NCBI RefSeq assembly: GCF_000219625.1
Contig: NC_018213.1
Coordinates: 2,288,055 to 2,352,054, forward strand
From: Zymoseptoria tritici IPO323
Lineage: Eukaryota > Ascomycota > Dothideomycetes > Mycosphaerellales > Mycosphaerellaceae
Length of the DNA: 64,000 nucleotides
Reading direction: 5' to 3'
A program made the translations under genes and the position numbers. Numbering within the stretch: the stretch's first letter is position 1; each line of letters starts with the position of its first letter. Under the pieces are notes generated by a model, which saw only the letters and a list, made by a program, of their open reading frames with translations, had not been told where the DNA came from and did not search any database. This document shows positions 40,101 to 49,100 of this stretch, piece by piece.

Positions 40101-43100
40101 GGTTCTTGGTCGATGACAGGCGTTGTTGTTCGTTGAAGGTCTTCCGGCTCCGTGACAGATGGTACGGTATCTTGCTCAGCCTCGGGCTCGACCCAAAACG
40201 ATGCGCGCTTCTTCTTGTCCTTTTTGCTCTTCTTTTTCGACGATACGGGCGCGAAGTCGACGTCTTGCTCTTCTTGCGGTGCGTCAGCGATCGATCCTGG
40301 AGTCTCATCAGTGGGAACACCACGCGAAGTTTGCATGTCGTCCGTGGCCAGCTTCGTCTTCTGATCAGAAGCACTTGCAGACATTGCGCTCTGGAAGGCT
40401 GAAGCCTGCGAGTCTTGCCAAGCCAGTTTGTTGCTCTGAGCAATATCGCTAAAGTCTGAAACGCCAAAATTGACGTACGAAGTGTTGGACGGCGTAGGCA
40501 CAGTCTCTGAAGGCGCGGTATTGAAATCGTGCTCAGCGGTGGGAGTCTGCTCTTTGTCCACAGTACCGGCCAGACCCAAAGACTTGTCAGGATCCTCCGA
40601 CAGCGCCGCCAGATTCGCGGAGTCATCTTCCTCCCACAGAGAGATCGACTTTTGGTTCTTCTTTGCCTTCTTGGACTGCTTTCGCGTCAATTGTGGAGCA
40701 GGAGATATCTCTGCAGATTCAGAGAGCACATCGTGGCCAGGAGTGACGACACTGCGCTCCTCAAGGACCAGCGGTGCTGGCTCACTTTTGGTGGTGGGCA
40801 CGCGGTATGAGGTGCCTGGTCGGCTCTCCTCATGAGGAGAGCCTGTCGAGGACTGTGGAAGCATCGATTGGTTGCTTGCATAGCCTGGCTTTTCGCTTGG
40901 TGTGATGGATCCACGGCTGAACTCGTACACAGGCAGCGTATGCGCAGCTGCAGATGCATAGACCGTGTTGGAGAAACTCTCATTGGCAAGATCTGTTGGT
41001 ACAGTACTTGCTCCACTGTTGTCGATAGCTCTCGGCGCGTCCATGGCTGGATCTGTTTGTGGCTCGGCAGAATCGATGTTCTCAATGTTCCGAGAGGGGC
41101 TCGCGTCAAGTTGCTGGTATTTCTTACTCTTCTTGCCCTTCTTCTTGGTGGAGATCTTCCTGGACAGAGTCTCGTCTTCTGGTTCATTGACAGGCGCAGG
41201 CAGCGGACCAATCTGAGCTTCACGAGACACCTCCGTGGCTTCGGCGTCATGTCCGTCAGTGCGTTCCGGCGACTTGTCTGCAGGCTTATGAGCAGCATAT
41301 CCGCCAACAGCGCCCAGCATGGCTGCAGCAGCGGTAGCTTTAAAGGAGCTGCTGCGGCTCCGCTCTGCCTTCACTGGAGACAGAGCACGGCTCTGCGGTA
41401 GCGGTGGCAGGTCCTCTTCGGCTTCGTGCATCTGTTGCTCTCGAGCAAAGTCTTCCCACGTGTAGAACTGAGGCTGCTGCTTGACATGCTGTCGCTCTGC
41501 AGTATTGGGAACAAAAGATCTCGGCGTCTCACTAGCCTTCGGCGTGACTTCTCCTGAACCGAGAACATCGTTGTTCTCTGCATTCCAAGTCTCGGCGGCG
41601 GATGTGTCGATGAGCAACTTCCTCTCCCCTGCGGGCGAAGCCGACATATCCTCAACGGCAGACTCATAGTCATCGCTGAAATGGGCGCTCGATGCACGGC
41701 TGGAGGGCTTGCTGGAAGGAAGACTTGGCAGGATGTCCTCCACCTCAGGTGTCTTGCGGTTGCGTTCAACAAGGTACAACGGTTTGATCTCGGTCGAACG
41801 AGGACGATCTTGACGAGACTTGCGATGGTATGTGGGGGAAGAGGGAGACGGAACACCAGGAGACGCGGCCACATTGAAGCTCTGCGATCGGTCTCTTCCA
41901 GACCCCATCAGAGGGCTGAGCGGTGAATGACCAAAGGGAAACCTGAGTGGGACCGCAGTCGATGATCCTTGTCTGCTCGTAGGCCGGGTACCACTATGTG
42001 GAGTCGGAGGCGAAAGTACAGCACTGGGAGCTGGATCCTCATGCTCAACCTCCACGGATCGTACTACGTCGCTCACCATTCCAGTATCAAGTTCAGCCAG
42101 CGCAGGGGTGCCGAATTCCTGCGCGGTCTTGTCATCTTCGACTGAACTTGTGGTAGCTACCGGAATCTCAACGGGTAGAGGCGGCATGTCCTCTACCCGC
42201 ATCCCTAAAAAAGACTGATCCTTCGAGGTGGAGCTCTCTTCGTCTGTCTTTCTGCGGTGGTGATGGGGGCGTTTCTCACTGTCTGGAGAGCTGTGGCTTG
42301 TGTGGCGAGACAAGCTCTCGTTCTCTCCCTCGTCCGTTCTGCGACGACGATGGTGTCGACGCCCACTTTCGCTGCCATCGAGCTCCTTGTCGTCTTCTGG
42401 GGTGCTGCGTCTCCGGCGCTCTTTGCCATCGTCATCATCGCCGTGCTCTGACTTCGACGATCGATGCCGGCGATGGCGCGAATCAGATTTGACACTACGG
42501 GTGTCGTCATCATCATCCGGCCCAGCCTGAGAGTCACGGTGCTTCTTCTTGCGCCGAGGACGATCTTCCTCATCGTCGTCCTCTTTGCTGGTCTTGCTCT
42601 CCCGCGTAGTCTCTCTACTCAACGGCGCACCCTCGGACTTGCGGCCGAACAACGATCCGAGGATACCACTCTTTTTCTCCTTCTTGGCAGACGAAGGAGA
42701 CTCGTCTTTGTCGCGACGGGAGCGACTAGATACGACAGAGCGTGTGTCATCGTCGTCGCGCCTGGACTTTCGTGGTTCATCGTCTTCGTGGCGAGATCTG
42801 CGCTTGGACTTCTTCGAGCTTTCGTAGAGGTCCGCCGGTTCCGAAGCCGCGATCGACTTTGTGTCATAAGCGTAAGAGGGCTCATCGAAGTAGTCGCTAC
42901 CCTGGCGAGTCTCATCACGTCGAGACCTTCGACGATCGTCAGTGCCAGGTGTTGGCGCCGACACCACCGAACGATAGTCATCCGGGGATCTGCGTCTTGA
43001 GCTCTCGCCATTTGCGTCCTGGGCATCACCAAAGTAGTCCGACTGGCGGCGTTCCGCTGAAACCGGGTTCGCTTCTGCATTTGACGGCGGAGAACGCTCT

Positions 43101-46100
43101 GCTTGATGACCCTTTCCGTTGGTGGTGCCATTTGCACGAGGATCAGTCTCCGGAGCATCGCGAGATGTCTCAGCAGGCTTCGAACCAGTGACATAGTCGT
43201 CCCACGCAACTTCAGTTCGGAGCGGCGAGCTTACCTCGGGCAAGTTGAACGCAGCGCTATTCCGCTTCGACTTCTTCTTGCTCTTCTTTGGTTCGGAGAA
43301 CTCGGCCCAAGGGTCCGTTTCCTGTACTTTCGCGGAGTCTGGCAAGGCTGTAGAGGCGTCGCTGCCGTCATAGACCTGGTACTGGAATGGGTCGAATGAT
43401 TCCTCCGGTACTCCAGTCTCGCTATTCTTACGGGATGGCTCTTTCTCGCTATCCCAACCGCCAGGCATGCCAGATTGTTCTTGCGGCGATGGAGACTCGG
43501 GCTCAACGTCGCGCAGGTCGCGGTCCAATGGCTCGCCAAGTTTGGGCTTCTTGCTCTTCTTGTCCTTCTTCTTGCCGCTCGAGCTCGGAGTAAAGTCGTC
43601 GTCACCCGCAAGTGCGGCGGCAGCTGCAGCAACCCCACCAGTTGCGAGGATCGTATCAGCGACATCAGCAAAGCCACTGAAGCCGGACTTTTTCGCTTGC
43701 TTCTCGAGCTTTTTTTGTTCTTTCTTCGAAGGCGGCGGATCGTCGCGAGTGCTTGGACTCTGTTCGCGGACGTACTCTTGAGTGGGTTCAGGCTCAGGCA
43801 TCTCGCGCGAATCGCCATCAACCGAAGTGACAATGTCTGCAAAGCCCTGCTTCTTGGCCTTGTCGCGCTTCTTTTTGTCCTTCTTACTCATGAAGAACTC
43901 CTCCGGCTCCTCTTCGGCAGCAGGAGATTCCGTCAATACCAAGGGCTCCGGAATTGCCTCTTGCTCGACTTCAGTGGGTGTCGGAGGCTGGCTGTCAATG
44001 GTACTCGATCGTTTCGCAGCCTTGTCACGCTTCTTCTGCTCTTTCTTCGAAAGTGGAGGTTCCCATGCAGGCTCCGCATCGGTGGCGGGTTCAGGCTCCT
44101 TCACCGCCTTTTCAGGCTCGCTGTCGACCAGGCTCGCGCGCTTGGCTTTGTCTCGCTTCTTCTGCTCTTTCTTGGAGAGTGGTGGCTCCCATGCAAGTTC
44201 ATCGGCTGGCGGCGCTTCTTTAGATGCGCCTGCGGCAGTCGGCTCGTCAATTTGTTGCTTGTCGACGAATGTTTGCGAGGCAGATTCCGGAGTACGTCTT
44301 GGACGGTAAATGTCATCGTTGTCATCATTGAAACCGCCGGGGATGCGTGGAGTCTTCTCGTCGATGGGTGTTGGCTCATCTGTCTCACCCTCGATGAAGC
44401 CGCGGACAGGTGGCGCTCCTTCAGTACCAGGCGAGTCAAGCACGACCCCGATGTCCGAAACAGTGTCGAAGAATGGCTGTTGATAGAACGACGACGGCCC
44501 TGGTCTTGTATTGCTTTGGCCCGGCGATGTCCATCTGCTTTGCTCGCGAGATGTCTGGGAGTCTTCGGCAAAGTCCTGCTCGCTGTATTTGGTAGTCTTC
44601 GGCTTGCTCGTGGAAGCGTCCTCAACCACAATCTCGTGCAGGGCAGCGCCAGCGACGGCTGCAGTGGCAGCTCCTGCTGCTACACCGACTGGACTGGGAA
44701 AGAAGGAATCACGATCCTTCTCTAGATAGCTTTCAGGAGTCCGCACATCGTACACGTGGGTCTGGTCTTCGCCCCAAGAGATGCTCCTGCTACGCTCAGC
44801 CTTCTCATCGGGCCCGATGTCCTCAACATCATCGTCAACGCTATATGCTTTGGAGAGCGGCGAGGATGCCTCAGAACCCTTAGTGCGACTTGGGCTTGTC
44901 GTATCACGAGGAGGCGTAGGCGAGATGACGGTGAGTTTGGGAACGCCGTACGGTGCATGACGACTTCTGTTAGGCACCTCGCCAGAGACCGAGCGGTTGA
45001 ACCGAGACATCACATCCGTGTCAATGGCACGGAAGACGGGAATGTCGTTGTCCGCATTGGGGCCCATGACCTTCGTCTTGCCTTCAGCGGGCTCAGAGAA
45101 GACATCCTTTGGGGCAAAGAATTCGGCGTATGTCGAGTGATCGGCGTAGGCATTTTCTCGCTCGGACACGACCTTTTCCGCAGCTTTACGGGCGAGCTCT
45201 TCGTGGCGGGCGTTCTCCGCGGGCGTGTGCTTCTTGAAGAAGTCGGGATCGTAGATGTCGTCGTCCATGAGTGGCTCGCCGTCGTGGGAATTCTGCGGTG
45301 TGATCTCCTTGACATATGGGTCATACGACTCGCCGCTACGATTCCGGCTACGAGAAGATTCGCGGTCTTTGGACGCGACAGCAGCACCGACAGTGGCAAC
45401 AGCCGCGGCTGCAGCAACAGCACCCCAAGGAGAGGAGGAAGACTGCTTTCTGTAGTCTTGTTGAGGTTGTTTGCCGTCACGCTTGGAGAAGGAGTCCTGG
45501 CGCTCACGATCGGAGGTCATTCGTCCTCGCTCGGCCTCCATCCGCTCGACTTCTTGCAGGCGCTCGAATCTTCCTCGCTCGATGGCTTCTCTCTTCTCCT
45601 CTTGTAGTCGCGCCTCCTCGGCGAGCCTTGCTTGCTCGCGACGATAGGCATCCTCGCGGTCACGGCGCTGGTTCTGCTCGGCAATGTAACGGTCCATGGC
45701 TTCCCTCTCGGCTCGCTGTCGTTCCATCTCGGCCTGGTGTTCGGCTTCTCTCTTCGCGATGTCCCGTTGCCTCACAAGCTCCGCCTCCGCAGCGCGACGA
45801 TTCTCATCCTCACGTGCACGACGAATCTCTTCTTGTCTTGACTCTCTTGCGACACGCTCAGCTTCTTCCTTCAGAGCTCGTGTACGATCGGCACGACGGC
45901 GCTCTTCGTCAGCTCGCTGGTTGTCCCTCACGCGGTCACGGTCATCCTTCCGCTGCTGCTCTTCGGTCAGGCCAAAGCGCACATTGGACGGTTCCCCGCG
46001 CGATTTCTTGCCAGCGGAAGATGAAGTGGCTGCAATGATGCCTGCGGTTGCAAGAGCACCGGCACCAATGAGAGCGGCATCCTGGGCAAACGTCCCGCGA

Positions 46101-49100
46101 CTCGGGCTAGAGTTGGTGCGACGAGGCTTGGGGCGGGACCAGTCAGCATCGACTCCATCATGGGAGTTCTGAGTAAAGGCTGTGCGGATTGGTGTCGTTG
46201 GCTGCGGTTGCTGAAGCGGGGCGGCGCCTGGATGGTAGATGGATGGCGGTTCAACGTCAAATGCACCTGGCATGGACGGATGTCGAGATCCGGCAAGGCT
46301 TCCTGCTTCCGATAGAGGCTGCGGGTCGACATATTGCAGAGGCTGAGCAGGGCTTGGCGGGTATGTTGCGGCCATGCTTGGAAGCCGTCTGCCGGTATCA
46401 TCGTACGCAGACTGCCCGGAGGAATATGACGAACCAACAGCATTGGCGGCATACCCAGCAGCGGGACCCACAGCAGTGCTGCCCGCGAATGATCCCGAAT
46501 GATAAGACGGGGGCGGAGAAGTCGACACTCGAGGCCTCCTCTTCTTATCCTTGCCACCCCATCTCCAGCCCCAGGCGCCGAGACCGCCAGCGGAAGACTG
46601 AGAGGTCATGCTTTCTAGACTTTGACGCCCGGAAAGTCGCCGTCCGTCAAGTTCGCCGAATGCAAGACCTCCATCGACTGACTCGCTCGAGCCGTTAGAT
46701 GGCATTTCGTCTTCCCAATCGTCATCATCCGAGGAACGAACACGGCGCCCATCCCGTCCAATGCGGTGGCTGTCCTTTTTCGCACCAAGCTCGACCTTGC
46801 TGGGCCGCTTGTTGATTCTGCCGCCTCTCTGAGCGGCGGCCAAGGCAGCAGCAGTGGCACCAATACCGGCTACTGTTGCTGCGATGTGGTCGTCGGACTT
46901 TCTCCTTCCACGCCTAGCAGTAGAGCGAGTGGATGACTTCCTGCTCAATGGTAGGCTTGCTTTGCTAGAGAATGCATCGCCGAATGCGAGCTCGGAATTC
47001 GTTGAGGAACCGGAACTGTTACTGAAGGTGAAGAAGCCACGATTCTTCTTGCGGTGCTCTTTGCGACCACCTGAGTCTCGGCGCTTCTTCTGCGGAGGTG
47101 AGAAGAAGCCACCAAAGATTCCAGTTGGGGCCTCGTTGCGATCATTGCGAGAGTAAGAAGACCCTGCTGTCGAGCGGCGAGTATTTCGTCGACTTTTTGA
47201 CTCTCTCGAACTACTCCTCGAGCGACGTCGCGATGAATCGGCTGTAGCAGCTACAGCGCCAAGCGTAGCACCGGCAGCCATGCCGTAGAGGCCACTCGAC
47301 TTCCGCTCTCGTGAAGTTGAGCGTGAAGATCGGCGGACTCTCCTTTGCTCAGTCGTTCCATCCTTCTTACGGACTGTAATGAACTCTTCCTTGTCGGGCC
47401 TCACAACACCATGGGTGGATCTGCGTCTGTGCTCTCTTGATGAGCTTCGGCTCCTTCTTCGCGCCGCCGATTCTTCGCGGTGACCAGATTTGACGCTGTA
47501 GGTGTCATCAAAGTCCTTGTTTCTACCAAACATCGCGTCGGTAGCCGTCGCGACACCAGCAGCAGCCAGGCCGGCGCCGAGAATACCGCTGCCCTTGCCA
47601 TTCTCACGTCTCTTCCGGCTGCTATCGGAAGCGTAGTAACGGTCGCCCTTGTCCACTCTCACACGACGCAGAGAATCATTGCTCCCTTTCCGGTACAACT
47701 TCTCGTTAGATCTCCGCCGGCGCAAGTCCTCGAACGAATCGCGGCGCTTGTGGTAGTGATGGACACGTGGCGCATCCCAAGCTGAGGTCCGCGGATCGAA
47801 GCAGTACTTGCACACGCCAATGTACTCGGTGTACATCTCCATCTTCGCGGTGTCCTCCGGCGAGGAGATCAGATTGAGCAAACCGTCCTTGAGGCGTGTG
47901 ATTGGTCCTTTGTGTTCATGATGATGCATTTGATTCATGCCGTTGCCAGAGCCAGAAGCACTAGAGGGGTAGTAACTGTTTCCTCCGGTCGGCGGTCGGC
48001 CACCGCCGCCGTGCCCTCCATTGGAAGTCATGTTGTGACCGTTGTGCTGATGATGCTGATGATTGACTCCGTATGCTGCTAGTCCTGCGGCGGCGGCACC
48101 GGCTGCGTATAGTGGAATGTTAGAGTTGGCGGGTTGCTTGCCGTGAGAAGTGTGCGCGGTCGCGTAGCTGTTGTTAGTAGATTGCGCAGAGATGTATGCG
48201 CTCGCGGAACCCGGCACGCCGTATGTGTAAGTAGGTGGGTTCGACGCTCCGTAGCCGTTCGGAGCGCTGGTTCGAGGTGGCGGTCCGTAGTAGACAACTT
48301 CTTGGGAATCGTGGCGGCTTGGCTTGGAGTGAGGCGTCACTGGGTCTTTCGAGTAGCCATTACTGCTGGCTTGCTGATACGATCCGGAAGAAGAGTGAGC
48401 GCTGAGTGCTGCGACACCAGCTGCTCCAGCCAATGTGGCAGCGGCAGCACCCGATGAGGATGCTTTGGATGGCTTGGACGTCTTTGATGGCTTCGATGTC
48501 TTCGAGGGCTTGGATGCACTCCAAGAGGACTGTTTTCCGGGCTTAGTTGGCTTTGTCTTCCCAGCCGGTGTGACTGGCGCTGAAGCCGAGACGCCTGTCC
48601 CAGTACCGACGTTCTCACTGTAGAAGTCGGCCGCTGCTCCATTGCCAGTATCACTCACAGGCTGCGCCTCAGCCAGAGCAGGTGCCAAATGAAGGTCCGG
48701 ATTCACAAGCATGTTCGGAGTAGCGGGTCTCACGCCAGGCTGATGCTGCACTGACTCGCCGGTATCGAGATAGTAGTCCGCGGCATGTCCGTAGCTATCG
48801 GCACGACTGGGCATTGAAGGCTCAAATGGCACATTGTCCTGACCAGGGAATTGACCCTGCTGCGGCGCAGAGCTCGGAAGAGCGCCAGACATCATCGCTT
48901 TCGAATGCGCGGATCGCGCAGGGCCCATATGGCCACTCGCGTACTGTCCCGGGAATTGTTCGAAACTACCCATCTCCGGCATAGCTCGCATTGCCTCTGG
49001 CTCCGCCGAGACGACCTCCTGTCTCTTCGATCGATCTTTGTCCTTCTCTCGCGAAGTTTTCTGAGAGCTCGAGGGTGCTTTCTTCTTGTCCTTGTCCTTG